From NCBI RefSeq assembly GCF_030272615.1, contig NC_081415.1:416792757-416856756 (forward strand): 64,000 nucleotides of DNA, written 5' to 3'. Below the pieces are notes generated by a model. That model was given only the letters and a program-made list of their open reading frames with translations. It was not told the DNA's origin and searched no databases. This stretch comes from Cryptomeria japonica. Its lineage: Eukaryota; Streptophyta; Pinopsida; Cupressales; Cupressaceae. Both the position numbers and the translations under genes were made by a program. The stretch's first letter is position 1, and each line of letters begins with the position of its first letter. Shown here in pieces: positions 11,700 through 22,841 of the stretch.

Positions 11700-13018
11700 C
11701 TTCCCTGAGTTCGAGGTGATTTTAAGCCAGCCTTTTGCCTTTCCTACCTTGAGTATGAGTTCCTGGCAAGATTTTCTCCCTACTTGCTAGATCTAGTGCT
11801 ACAATATGGTTTTGTTCTATTTGGTGGAATCTGATGGATTCCCAAATTCTTAGAACATGGACCAATTATCTCCTCATCTTTGCAACAAACTTCTTCCTCG
11901 AGGTTATCCTCTAACTTATCTAAGTCTATAATTTTTTGAATCAGTTCTAGCTTCTCTCTGATTGTGGCTTCATCTTCTTGTTCAAGGAACTAAGATATCC
12001 TTGAGAGTTCATTTATTGCATCCAGCTCTATATTGGGAGTCCCACACTTAGAGATTTCAATAATTGTAGGCCTAACTGACTGTGATTCTTCAATCTTCCT
12101 ATCCTCCCTAATTGGAGACTAATTCTCTGCCCTAATATTTTATGCCACTTCTTCTTTTAGACTTTTCCATATTTATGGATTTATCCATCAGATATCCCAA
12201 TGGAGATTATGGAAAAGGTTATTTTGGATCATGCTTTCCATCATTGATTTGATTGCATATTGTTACTATGTCAGATTACTTAATCTTAAGTTAATTGATT
12301 GTTTCTAACTTGTCAGAGATAAACCTCTTCTTTCTAGATCCATGGATGGGCTCCCGTACTTCCCTTCCTTCAACAACTAAGGAAGGTAATCAATCCTCAC
12401 CTTCCTTCATATCTCTATCTTCACTTGCCTTCCTTATGGCTTGGATTGATTCATGTCCAGGGGATGAATCTCGTTTCTAATAGATCAAAGTTGTATCATC
12501 CTCATGGGACCTAGTTTCCGCCTTCATTGTGGTATCAGGAATAGCATTTTGATGTTCTAGGTTCTGATTGATAATGTTATTTATGTTTTGGAGATAACAT
12601 TTTGAATTCCCATAATTTTTGTTGGAGCATAAAGATAATGTGTCCTCTCTCTCCACTACTTGGGACCATATTCTGCCCTCGATTCTAATGTTGACTTCCC
12701 TGGTAATAGAAGATGCATTTTTGTTCCAAACACACAATCAGGCATTTTTTTAGATCTAGGGTAGAGATGTTGTTACTTCAGTTATACACAAGTGGGTGTC
12801 ACTAAAATGGTATGCATATTTCTACTTTCATCTCTTGTCTTCAGATACTTTTCTGGTAGTTTTAGAAACCAAAGAGGCAAAAAATAAGATTTTGAGTAAA
12901 ACATTCTAATGGTGCAATCAATATTTATTGGTTGATCAAACTTGGAAGCCATATACTTCTCTACCAATGTAACACCCTCGCCTTCTTCCTTCATGGTTCC
13001 CTCTCCCAAATCTCCCAC
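11700..13018 (-). pseudogene. LINE-A 5' region, degraded ORF1
   Basis: Upstream of the endonuclease the minus strand has short open pieces (12477-12737 and 12782-13018) and acidic, coiled-coil-like stretches (EATIREKLELIQKIIDLDKL near 11940) typical of ORF1 or the ORF1-ORF2 linker of plant LINEs. I do not recognise a specific domain. Position and strand make LINE-A ORF1 the best guess. The 13018 end is only the first Met of one frame; the true 5' end of LINE-A is not determined. Confidence 0.45.
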
Positions 13019-13024
13019 TAGAGT

Positions 13025-14107
13025 TTATTGATCTGATCATTCCCAATAAAATTTGGGACTCATTTGGATTCTTTCAAACCCATGATGTGATTTATGAGAA
13101 GGGATTATTGATCTCTAAATTTTGTGTATTAGTGGAAATCAATGCCCTTATCTTGGAATCAGTCAAATTGTAGTCAACAAACAAGCTTTGGCATAAGAAA
13201 ATTAGGTCTAATGAGCCCTTATAGAAAGAGAATTTTTAGAGAGTCAAAGACATATTTGTTAAGCTAAGGACTATAAGAGAGGATGTTGTAAGAATGATTA
13301 GGGCTACCAAACCCCCAGTCAAAAGTGACTCAACCCTTAAAAATATAAGCCCTTCATATTTGCAGAGCCCTCTGGTAGTTCATGTGGCGAATAATGTTTT
13401 GTCTAACACATATGCCCCTCAACCATTGGCAAAAATTGTTAGATTGAGGATCCATGCAATAAATTATCAAGATATGGTAAGAGATATGAACGAGTTGAGC
13501 ATGCATCTTGATGTTCAAGTGGAAGACCCCTTCCATGGGATTTTAACTAAGGAACCCCCAGTGAGGGAGATTGGTAATCAAGACTTGGGTACAAATATTG
13601 GAGGCTTACCCTTTGCGAGCCTTCCTCTAATTCCACAAGACATGTTATTAGAAGACTTAATTTATCCACTAATATATGCTTTTGATGTTATGGCTGACCT
13701 TGGTGTTGATTAGGTGATTAAAGGAGATGATAATGATAGGGAGAATATGTAGGTGCCTAGCCAGAAAATGGTCAACCAACAAACTTGTTCGAGAACCCAA
13801 TCTTCGATGGATTGTTTGCAGAGGTAATTGTCTAATTTCGGAAGATAAGTTGATCAAGTTGGTCATAATAGTTGTGGATAAATCAAAATCCCAGCTCATA
13901 AAAGAAATCATGGAATAGTTGGAGAAATATGATCTCTCATCTTGGAATTGTAGCTCATTGCCAATATCTCAATCCAATAGAGAAGAAAAACTCTTCCAGA
14001 CTCCACCAAAGTCAACAAGAGGTAGGAAACCTAACATTATAAAGACTCAACATGAGATTGATGCAAGGATTCAAACTACAATAGTGCAAAAATTGAAAGC
14101 AACATAA
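13025..14107 (+). pseudogene. LINE-B ORF1 remnant (C-terminal DUF4283-like part and tail)
   Basis: A second LINE starts here on the plus strand. Its first part (KGLLISKFCVLVEIN near 13100) resembles the end of the DUF4283 domain of LINE ORF1. It continues as a charged, Pro- and Lys-rich tail in several frames (13294-13713, 13727-13918, 13919-14107; STRGRKP near 14010). The N-terminal half of DUF4283 is missing, so LINE-B is 5' truncated or cut by LINE-A. The endonuclease of the same LINE follows at 14260. Confidence 0.55.
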
Positions 14108-14259
14108 AAGAAAAAACCTCTCAAGAGGAAAGATGAAAACAAAAAAAAAGTCAGTGCCTAGAACATCACCTCATTAGGGGGTAAAGATATGCAACTAGAG
14201 GTTTCTATTGGGGCTCAGTCACCCCAAGAAAAGAATATTAGAATAAGGAGAGTCGACCA

Positions 14260-14700
14260 TAATGAGGAACATAACATGGAAGTTTAGTGTCTTAAATGCC
14301 CCTAACAAAAGGTGTTTAATCAAATAATAATTAGAGTTTATAATTCCATGTGTATTTTTCTCACAAGAAAGAAAGCTCTTGTAGTCCCAATCATTTGAGT
14401 TTTTCAGTAGTTGGCATAAATGAAAGCATGTGACCTCTTTCGCCACTTGGGCATCTAGTGGCTTAGCAATCATTTGGAAATACACACAGGTGGTTGTAGA
14501 TTTGGTAATATCAAAGTACTATTGGATGTTAGCCATGACTTAGCCTATCTGTACAACAAAAAACTATAGGTTATCCAACATATATGACCCAACAAATTTA
14601 TCTTCAAAAATATTTGTTTGGAGGAAAGTGATTGATGTCTCACATCCTCTCCTCGATGAGTACAAAATTTATGAAGAGGACTTTGTATGGTAAAACTCTA
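14260..14700 (+). pseudogene. LINE-B ORF2, endonuclease domain part 1
   Basis: The plus strand reads TWKFSVLNAPNKRCLIK at about 14271, the conserved beginning of LINE ORF2 endonuclease, seen also in LINE-A. Further on, DPTNLSSKIFVWRKVIDVSH near 14590 corresponds to the NVYGPxN...W block. Stops are frequent. Coding similarity fades at about 14700, and the rest of the domain resumes near 16165. Confidence 0.7.
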
Positions 14701-16165
14701 GTTTAGATTAATTCTTGTTTAAGCTCAATTTGGATTCATGCGGATTCCCTCAGTTTGGACCTAAAGATGTCAATCCAGGGTCGGAGATTGACAAAAGGTA
14801 TAGTAGCTATCTGCTCAAGGGATGAAGATAATGAGTCAAGTGGGGATGGATTCAACTACAACACACAAAAATAAATCTATAGTAAACCAAAGCAATTATG
14901 GTGACATGAACTGTCACTTCCTAGAGACAAGAACTACAACTATGACAGTAACAATAGAAATTGATTAACAGAGAATAAAAACACACCATCAAATTAAAAT
15001 ACTGAAATCAAGACTCTAATGAAATGTCAAACCAACCTTTAATTAAAATACTAAGATTTAAATCACACGACTATCAAAGATGAATACCAGTATTAAAATA
15101 ATTCGAAGTTATACTGAAACAAAACCAAACCAAAATAAAGGCAAACCAAATGCAGAAAATAAAACTTCACCATGCTTCCCAAGGAGTGGGCCCTTGCTCC
15201 AAGTTCACACAATGGATAGAAGAAACTTGATTATGTTGGTTGAACCAGTAGAACAATATTCTATTCCTCATAAATTTGATACAGAAAAGAATTCCTTCAA
15301 TAATTTGTTCATTCTATCTCCAGCTTACATTGCACGACTTATATACACATGCAGTTTGAACAACCACGTACAATAATAGATTGAGTTTGTTTAGACATCT
15401 TCACCCTTGGCCACAAATACAAACTATGTTGTTACAATAGTGGACAAAAATAAGAAACAACTATACTAGTAGTTTCTCCTTCGTGCAATAAAGGCTCCCT
15501 TCATAATTTGTTTTAATATCCATGATGGAAATGTTCACATGAAACCTTACTTATTGGCTACAAACAATAAGTGAAAATAGGAAAGAACAGTTTGGCGGAT
15601 TTTCCTTTCACATAAGAAAATTCATCTCCCTTTAGATCTTAACAGAAATGATGAGGTGGCTAAACTATATGGCAAGGAGAGTATTGTACAGGTAAAATCA
15701 CCCAAGATAGTGGAAGTAGAGTTGCTATAAACAACAACATAAACAAGAACAAAATCATAAGCCCACGTGGTTAAATAGTGTAGTTGCTAGCATGCTAGAA
15801 ATAACAACACACTTAACATCACTTGGATTTTGGAAATTATCTTGAATAGATGGTATAAATAGCTTGCTGGCCATATAGTCATATATAGAAGTTATTGTCC
15901 AGAAAGCGACAGGAAGTTCTGCATCCATAAATCAACATGCTAACAAATATATTTCCACAATGTAAAGCAACAATGCTCATAAGTGAAAACAGCTAATTCT
16001 TTTTCATATTTTAACCTCAAAATTATATCAAATATTACTTACATATATTTTACCATATGCAACATTAAGTGGTAAAATGGGGTGATATAGAATGGAAATG
16101 GAATATGGAAATGGCTATGAAATGGATTAAAATATAGTATAAAATATGACATAAGTAGCTCTCAT
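14700..16165. other. Unassigned 1.5 kb insert inside the LINE-B endonuclease
   Basis: This stretch separates two parts of one endonuclease domain, so it is probably an insertion. It is AT-rich and has no protein motif I can recognise. I could not find its exact ends, a target duplication or terminal repeats by eye, so its class is unknown. Confidence 0.4.
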
Positions 16166-16290
16166 CAGACTTCAATGTCCTATTAAGGGAATCTAGAGAA
16201 GATGGGAGGTATTATTTCAAATAAAAGAGGGATGGAGGAGTTGGTGTTGGAAATAAGCCACACCAGACCAACAATGGACTGGTCCAAGAG

Positions 16291-16362
16291 GGGCCAGTAG
16301 CTCAGTGGTAGAGTACTCTAGCAATGTATGGAAGGTCCTAGGTTCGAGTCCTAGCTGGTCCA
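16291..16362 (+). other. tRNA-like Pol III promoter module in TRIM LTR1
   Basis: A 72 nt tRNA-like fold. The acceptor arm GGGCCAG (16291-16297) pairs with CTGGTCC (16355-16361) with one G-U. The D-arm includes TAGCTCAGTGG (16298-16308), a match to the A box. The T-arm CTAGG/CCTAG (16338-16342 and 16350-16354) is perfect, and GGTTCGAGTCC (16341-16351) matches the B box exactly. The anticodon arm is poor: a short stem and an oversized loop, with no clear anticodon. It is best read as a tRNA-derived internal promoter rather than a functional tRNA. Confidence 0.8.
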
Positions 16363-16489
16363 TGTCTCAACATGGTATCAGAGCCAAGTTCAAGGTAGGA
16401 GCCCCAAGCACACGAGAGGTGTGGCTTAAGGGGGGGTGTTGGTTTTGGAAATAAGCCACACTTGGACCAATGATGGACTGGTCCAAGAG

Positions 16490-16561
16490 GTGCCAGTAGC
16501 TCAGTGGTAGAGCACTCCAGTAGTGTATGGAAGGTCCTAGGTTCGAGTCCTAGTTGGTCCA
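16490..16561 (+). other. tRNA-like Pol III promoter module in TRIM LTR2
   Basis: The second copy of the tRNA-like module. The A box TAGCTCAGTGG is at 16497-16507 and the B box GGTTCGAGTCC at 16540-16550. The D-stem is perfect here (GCTC/GAGC) and the T-stem CTAGG/CCTAG is retained, while the acceptor stem has mismatches. It differs from copy 1 mainly in the anticodon arm and acceptor stem, so the promoter boxes and T-arm are the best preserved parts. Confidence 0.78.
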
Positions 16562-16782
16562 TGTCTCAACAGGAGGAACTAAAGGAATTTTTTGAAAATA
16601 TTAATGCGTTTGATTGTGCTCCCACTAATGACTCCTTCACGTGGACTAATAGATATAGAGATTTATGCTAAATTGCAAAATGTTTGGATAGGTTCTTTAT
16701 ATCAGATAGCTAGCTACTCTCAAATCTTGTCACTAAAACAGAGATTGGAGAACTTTGGCATCAAGCAAGAGCTGATCCCTGA

Positions 16783-17907
16783 AATTATCAATATATACAT
16801 TTGTCGTATGTCAGAATAGGGATCATAGGTCATTACAGGAAAGAATTGCCTATGATTGTTTTAATGTTGTTAAAAGATGCTAGAATTACTAAAACCTCTC
16901 ACTCACTCTTAGGAGGAGCTTGTGATTCCATGACAAATGGACCAATCTATATAGATTATTCCTTGGACTATCCTGTCATCCTTAAGGATGCAAATCTGGA
17001 TGATGTTCTTACCTACCATTTCAAAACCATGAATCTGTTTATGAAAAACAATTTCGTAGACCATTCCCTAATTTTCTTAGTCCATTATTGTCTGTATAAT
17101 AAATCTCTTCCACTAATGATTAATCCCATAAAGGCTCTATCTCCTGAGGAAGCATTGTTTACACTTTGGAAATCCACTAGTCCAACAACTCAGTTGAGAG
17201 CTCCTCATATGATCAAACATAAAGATATCAAGATGCCTACCTCATGGGCACTTGAACTTTGGAGTGAGGATTCCCAACAAGAGAAACCTCCTCAATTGGA
17301 AGGGATTAAAATTCAGGAAATTGATGACAAAGCTATTTTGAACTCTTTTATGCCACTTATTACTCATAATCAGTCCATGCGCACCGAAAGGGTATTTAAT
17401 TATAACAGAGATAAAAGTTCATCAACTCGCATGTCTTTTGATGCCCCTCCATCAACAATTCAACCTACACTTGGTTGGGAACACCTTTTCCAGTTTCCAA
17501 AAGGCAAAAGTCCTATGTTGGGACCCGATATGTCAACTTGTACCCATGTCCATTTTTATGAACCCGAAAATAGCCTGATGAAATGTGAAAATTGTAATTT
17601 CATCTTCCAATCTGGAACAATTCGTATGATGTCTAGTAAAGTTGTTTCTTTTCCCATTCCTAATATATCTCATGAGGATGAGATGATTGTTGATACTCCT
17701 GCAAGAAAGTCTGTAATTCCTGGTATCCTCCCTTCCTTTAAGGATTTCATGCAATATGATACTACACGAAAATATCAAATTGAATTTTGTCCTCCACATG
17801 TTTTTGTTACTGGTGATCAACCTGTCTTTAGTCAAAGCAAGTTGCTTAATTGGTTTAACCTCTGTATGCATAAACAAATGCTTCTTTCCCAAGACCTTCG
17901 TTATTAG
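16783..17907 (+). pseudogene. Pararetrovirus movement protein (left copy) and downstream polyprotein
   Basis: The first third is a 30K-type viral movement protein, which in related viruses forms tubules through plasmodesmata. It shows the core pattern SYVRIGIIGHY, then LLKDARIT, then GPIYIDYSLDYP. After residue 125 or so the frame continues without a break into an unrecognised region with a Cys-rich CENCNF-type motif near 17590, up to a TAG at 17905-17907. Upstream, an in-frame TGA at 16780-16782 cuts the movement protein; the same TGA is present in the right copy. The N-terminus of the protein is absent here and is found only in the right copy (from 22842). Confidence 0.78.
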
Positions 17908-19370
17908 CAACAAGCTCACCTTGTAGCTCAACAATATAATTTTGCTACTACCCAGGCCAATATGCATTCCATTCCTGCTCAACTACGAACTCTAGCAGCT
18001 CGTTTAACTGATGAATGTAAATATTTTGTCTACACTAAAATTGCATGCCTTCATGTTGTTTACACTCTTTTCAAGAATGAAGCGGAAGCTTGGTGGGTCG
18101 AACAACAACAAACTCAAAAATAATATGAGCAACATTTGAAAGGTCTTGAGTCTGATGTTTCTACTATAGTAAAGACCGTCTAGAGAATAGATACAATATC
18201 TCAAAGTATTAATCAGACTACATTACATCTTGAAAATACTATAGTGAAACAAGTTGAGGAAGTCAAAACAAATTTGTCTGTATCTACTACACCTCAGTCA
18301 TCAAAAATATTAAATTATCTTACAAGTTTAGGAAGTTATCTTCAAGCCCAATATTTAGGAAAGGGTTTAAAGCCTAGACTTCCAGAACCAACTATTGAGA
18401 AAGTTTGGGACACTTATCTAGGAAAAATAAGAGAAGCTACACTAGAGGAGAAACAACAAGGAAAACTAAAAATGGCCAAAGGAAATGGATCTCTAGATCC
18501 ATACAAAAATTTACATAACTTCAAGGCAGAAACTCCTCCCTTGGTTAATTTTGATAAATATGATGAAATAGAAAACACGAGAAGCATTGATTCTATACTA
18601 TCATAGGTTGAGAATTACACATCTACTAGCTCAGGTGTAAATACCAATGATGTGATTCGCCAAGCCTTGAATTCATTAATAGGAATGGCCAAAAGAGTTT
18701 GGGATAGATTGGATGACACATATAAAAACGATCTTATCCATAGTGGAATAGATCAAGTCTGGTCTTAGTTGATTAGAATGTTTGTTGGCAGAACCGATTC
18801 AATGGAAAGAATGGCTTACAATAGATTTATATTGAATAAATGTAAATATTTGTACCTGTTCAAACAATATTGTAAAGAACAATACCAAAAAAATTATTGG
18901 TTTGGAAAAGAACAAAATCAGAAAGTGACATTTACAACTTTTGTTAAGAGTTTTAAAGGAATAGGAGAATATTATCATAAAAGAGTTCTAGAAAACTTGG
19001 TTCATGAACAACTTGAAATGAAAGAACTCACCTTTCCACAACTTGTACAACATCTTATAGAAATCAATGAGCAAACCTGTAATGAGATGAGAAAGGAAAG
19101 GGAAATGGAAAGGGTAAGACCCTTAATATCTTCTTCCATATGCAAACAAATCACTTTAGAATTTCAGTTCATAGAATCCAGAGTTCAAAAGACTCAAAAA
19201 AATGTAAGGACTGATCTTGCTTAGGCTATTCTAGAAAACAGGGAGAAAATAAAAAGAAAATATTTTCAAAGAAAAAAGGACTCTTTTGAAAGAAAGAAAA
19301 ATTCAAAAGAAAATCTAACTGGAAGCCAACATGCTACATCTACAAAGGAGAACATTATGCAAACAAATGT
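17908..19370 (+). pseudogene. Pararetrovirus capsid region with degraded zinc knuckle
   Basis: The same frame as the movement protein continues through stops at about 18121, 18181, 18604, 18766 and 19222. It covers a Lys/Glu-rich, coiled-coil-like segment (18150-18600) and a helical capsid-like domain (18640-19224). A CCHC knuckle follows at 19332-19370 in another frame (CYIYKGEHYANKC), its second Cys replaced by Tyr. In the family the capsid protein packages the RNA through this knuckle. The common frame of movement protein and capsid suggests one polyprotein ORF originally. Confidence 0.65.
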
Positions 19371-19699
19371 CCAAAAAGACATAAAGGAAAATATAAAGGA
19401 AAAGTTAGAAAACTCAAGGAAGTAGGGTTAGATAATTCAGATGGATATCTCTATATAGATGATTATGCTTCTGACCCTGAAGACATTATTCTGACTGAAG
19501 AAGAATAAATAGATCGGTCGGATGACAATAAAGAGTTTTTTGATCCTGATAACAAGTCTGAAGATTTTGACTCAGAATCATCTGAGGTATCATTCTTTGT
19601 TAGAATGGTGCGAGGGAAAAACTATTCTACAACTTCAAACTCAACATTGGATGAGATTATTGATGAAATATGTAGAATAGAAAAAATTCAAATTGGAAT

Positions 19700-20550
19700 G
19701 AATGTAGGACCATAAACATGGAGAAAAAACAAAGAGAAATTAATGAGGCTAGAAAAAAAAAGAGATATCTACTTAATCAATTAGGCATGACCTCATCTTC
19801 TGCTAGATCTACAACATATTCACACCCAGAAAAAGCCATACCTCTTATTCAACGAAATTTTTCTGAAGCACTTGCTAGTGCCAGTGTGGTCCGAAGAATC
19901 TGGTGTAGACATAGGATTGAATTTCTTCGCAAATTAATTCGTCAAGCTATAGAAGAAACTTAAGAATTAGAGGATGAAGAAAATGAGAATCTTATAGAGG
20001 AATTGATAAAAGGGAAAGAAATGGAAGCTTTAATTTCCCGCTTCAATAAAATTTCTCTAGTTCCTATAACTCCGACTTCTTCAATACGAGAGGAGGAAGA
20101 ACTTTATAATCAAGAGAAAATTTATAGTCCTCTTATGGAAGAAGCAATCCAGGCCGAAGGATTTGATCCAAACATGGGAGAAAAAATCCCTAAACAACTC
20201 AGAGCCTTCAAGCAACCTATAACAACTTCATGCCCTGGTTTAGAACTACAAATTCATTTTCAAGGAATAAAGTCATACCCACTAGGCTTCTTATGGGATA
20301 TTGGCGTGGATCTAAACATTGCTAGATATAATTGTTTTCCTTCAAACTAGTGAATAGAAGCCACCATTGATATCACCTTTGGAAATGGAAAACATGACTC
20401 CCATCTGATATGTAAAGCTCCAATTGAGTTCTTTGATGGGCATATTGATGAAATTGTTTATGTTCATTACGAGATAGATGGTTATGATGGAGTCATTGGT
20501 AGTGAGGCAATGAGAAATTGGGAACCAATTTATCATATTATTTTAAACAA
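19700..20550 (+). pseudogene. Pararetrovirus protease region
   Basis: This region precedes the reverse transcriptase. The frame at 20003-20350 contains LGFLWDIGVDLNIA, which corresponds to the active-site D-T/S-G of retroviral-type aspartic proteases but with Ile in place of Thr or Ser. After a stop at 20348-20350 the same frame continues with a flap-like and a C-terminal GxxG(S) segment (DGVIGSEAM near 20490). The segment at 19718-19963 is charged and unassigned. Confidence 0.6.
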
Positions 20551-20859
20551 ACATCAGGTTCCAAGGCTGCAAACTGAATATGCTTATACTAGCAAAACCA
20601 GTATCTCAAAGGAAAAACAAAAAAATATAGTCTGGATCACCAAGAAGGTAGCCAATATCCAACCACCATTGGATAAAATCAAGAAAGAATTTGAAAATAT
20701 AGTCATGACTAAGGATCTCTGAAAACACTCAAGAAGCCTAGAATGCATATTACCACTTAAGAAGGATGTCGATGGAAACGAAATGTTACCCAAAGCAAAG
20801 ACCAACTATTTTCTAATGAGTGATGTGGAAACATAGGTATGTAAGAAAGAAAGTGAGGA

Positions 20860-21560
20860 TATTTTATCCCAAGGATTTATTTCACCTTCTTCTTCACCAT
20901 TTTCACGTCATTCTATGTATGTTCCCAAGTATGATGAACATGGGAATGAGCAAGAGGAAAAGTGGTTAGTTGTGAACTACAAGCCCCTCAACACCTATCT
21001 TCAGGACAATCAACATCCTCTTCCCGACAAGAATCACATATGGCAAACTATTCAAGGAAGTAATATATACTCCAAGTTTGATTTAACCAAAGGCTTCTGG
21101 CAGATTTGAATTCATCTAGATGATCGATATAAAAGTACTTTCTCAGTTCCCTAGGGACTCTATGAATGGAATGCATTTCCATTTGGGATCAAGAATGCTC
21201 CCTGAATTTTTTTTTCGAAAATATTCCAAATTTATTCTGCCTTATATTGATGATATTTTGGTTTTCATCCAAAGTCCCAGTGCCCATCTTGCACATCCTC
21301 GACAATTCCTTCAACTTTGCTAACAACATGGTCTTGTTGTTAATCCCACCAAAAGTCATTTTTCTCAGGAATCCATCATTTTTATTGGCATTCATCTTCT
21401 TCCGAGGGGCAGAATGGAGGCACAATAGCATATCCTAACATGCATTGCCAATAAACAGGTAACCAATCTTAAAGAGCTTCAATGATTCCTTGGTTTGGTT
21501 AATTACATTGCAAGATTCTATTCAAACAGTGCCCAGGATAGAACAAAACTTAATAAGTTG
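20860..21560 (+). pseudogene. Pararetrovirus reverse transcriptase
   Basis: A reverse transcriptase with YVPKYDEHG and WLVVNYKPLN in the fingers (20915-21000), KFDLTKGFWQI at about 21075 and the catalytic YIDD at 21243-21254. In the family it copies pregenomic RNA into DNA. A stop follows GFWQI, and frame changes occur near 21110 and after 21323, so the gene is broken. It sits directly upstream of RNase H, as in all caulimovirids. Confidence 0.85.
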
Positions 21561-21635
21561 CTCAAAAAGAATCCTCCAGCTTGATCAACTAAACATAATG
21601 AATCTATTAAAAGAATAAAAAACAAATGTGCTTCA

Positions 21636-22000
21636 TTGCCACCTCTGCATCTACCAGGAACTGGTGAAAAAATTATAGAAATAGATGCAAGTGAAAGTGT
21701 TTGGGCAGGAATTTTGAAAGAGAAAACTCCACAAGGTAAAGAAGAAATAATTAGGTATGTTTCTGGCAGCTTTAAAGGCAGTGAATTAACTATCACAGTA
21801 CTCATAAGGAAATCCTTGTTGTGATCAATTCTTTGAAACATTTCTATATGTTTGTTGCTGACAAAAAATTCCTAATCAAAAGTGATCTAGAAAATCTAAA
21901 AGGGTTTTTCAAAAAGAATCTTGTTGTATCTGCTTTCGGTTGTAAAGCAGTGCTCCACATGCAGCGGTCCCACATGTTTGTCCGTTTAAACTTTCTTTAT
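21636..22000 (+). pseudogene. Pararetrovirus RNase H
   Basis: The RNase H domain fused to the viral reverse transcriptase. IEIDASESVWAGIL (21670 onward) gives the first catalytic Asp, and RYVSGSFKGSE the next block including the Glu. The remainder (INSLKHFYMF, FLIKSDLENLKGFF with the third Asp) is in another frame from 21821, so one frameshift splits the domain. It ends near 22000, followed by non-coding sequence. Confidence 0.75.
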
Positions 22001-22136
22001 TTTTTAGATATTGGGGTCCACTCTTAGTGGGCATCCATTGAGAAAGTGTCTTTAGTGTTTTTCACGTGTCCGTTTTGTATGGGTGGATTTCAAACTGCAT
22101 AATATCCTTGTTCATGAAAAGGCGGTGGGATTGGTC

Positions 22137-22144
22137 TATAAAAG
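22137..22144 (+). promoter_or_regulatory. TATA box of the pararetrovirus intergenic promoter
   Basis: TATAAAAG lies in the non-coding region between RNase H and the leader, where caulimovirids place the pregenomic RNA promoter. A CACGTG-type element is about 85 bp upstream (near 22050). The initiator-Met primer site lies 267 bp downstream, a plausible distance for a transcript that must contain it. Activity cannot be judged from sequence. Confidence 0.6.
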
Positions 22145-22410
22145 GTGCATGCTCGCTCATAGCAAGCATAATGTAAGTGGCAAGTGAAAACACTAGTGTC
22201 TAGAAGTCTTAGGAAGTCTCAGTCCGTGTCTCAGTTTGTGGCTCAAGAGTAGAGAAGTATGCTCTTCCCATATGGGAATCAGAAACTCAAACCTCGTTTG
22301 AGTCATGAGTCTAATTGTCTGGAATAATTTACATAAAAAGTATGTCTTAAGCAGGTGATGCAAGAACAAAAGTTGGTTTTGTTTCTGTCACACAACTTTC
22401 TATAAAAAAT

Positions 22411-22421
22411 TGGTATCAGAT
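22411..22421 (+). promoter_or_regulatory. Pararetrovirus minus-strand primer-binding site (tRNA-Met)
   Basis: TGGTATCAGAT matches the initiator-Met tRNA primer site TGGTATCAGAG except for the last base shown. In caulimovirids this site primes first-strand synthesis and is used as nucleotide 1 of the genome. It lies after the TATA box and before the leader and first ORF (22842), the expected order. Confidence 0.75.
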
Positions 22422-22841
22422 CTTTGAGCTTGAATATGAATATATTCACCTGGTTATGTACTGTTATTGGTCGAGAAATAGATAACTATTGTCTTTCTTT
22501 TTTTTTGTTGTGATCCAAATATTAGGAATCTATGTTGTTGTGATTCTGTCACATTGGCTAGAGAAAATCTTTCAAGTCTCCCTGATTGCATCTAAGTGAA
22601 TACAAAAAAAAACTTTGTCACTTTATTTCTCAAGTTTGTTTATCTTGAATCTGTATGGTTATATAGCTCCTTGTATTGTCTCTCCTTATTGTCTCTCACA
22701 ACTCCTGATTTATCATTGTAAGTCCTAATTATGTAAGTCTCGTTTTGTTGGCCATTGTAAGGCACTTTTAAAGGGCAAAATAGGTAGTAAGACTTGTGAT
22801 TTGAGTGAGGATTTGAGTGCAAGTTCGAGCGTACTAGTAAT

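Larger units (their letters stand above)
16239..16571 (+). mobile_element. TRIM (333 bp) with tRNA-like LTRs
   Basis: A complete terminal-repeat retrotransposon in miniature. LTR1 is 16239-16372 (134 bp) and LTR2 is 16437-16571 (135 bp); both end TCTCAACA. LTR2 starts TGTTGG, and the LTR1 start has decayed to AGTTGG. The 64 bp internal part is only a primer-binding site, TGGTATCAGAGCC at 16373-16385 (initiator-Met tRNA type), a short spacer and a purine tract TTAAGGGGGGG at 16426-16436. The 5 bp target duplication GGAGG is perfect (16234-16238 and 16572-16576). Each LTR contains a 72 nt tRNA-like module with A and B boxes. No protein is encoded, so movement would depend on enzymes supplied in trans. 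Confidence 0.88.
16165..16730 (+). pseudogene. LINE-B ORF2, endonuclease domain part 2 (split by a TRIM)
   Basis: Bases 16165-16238 encode a degenerate GDFN block (SDFNVLL). After the TRIM at 16239-16571 the frame continues EELKEFFENINAFDC, then SFTWTNRYRDLC and LDRFFIS, the FTW(T)N...LDR motifs that close the LINE endonuclease domain. The TRIM target duplication GGAGG lies within the codons for MEE. The domain ends at about 16730, where pararetroviral sequence begins. Confidence 0.75.

Noticed and set aside
16291-16561. Two functional tRNA genes
   Set aside because: The anticodon arm does not fold with a 7-nt loop, no anticodon is defined, the copies differ in that arm, and both sit in LTRs of a TRIM with a target duplication.
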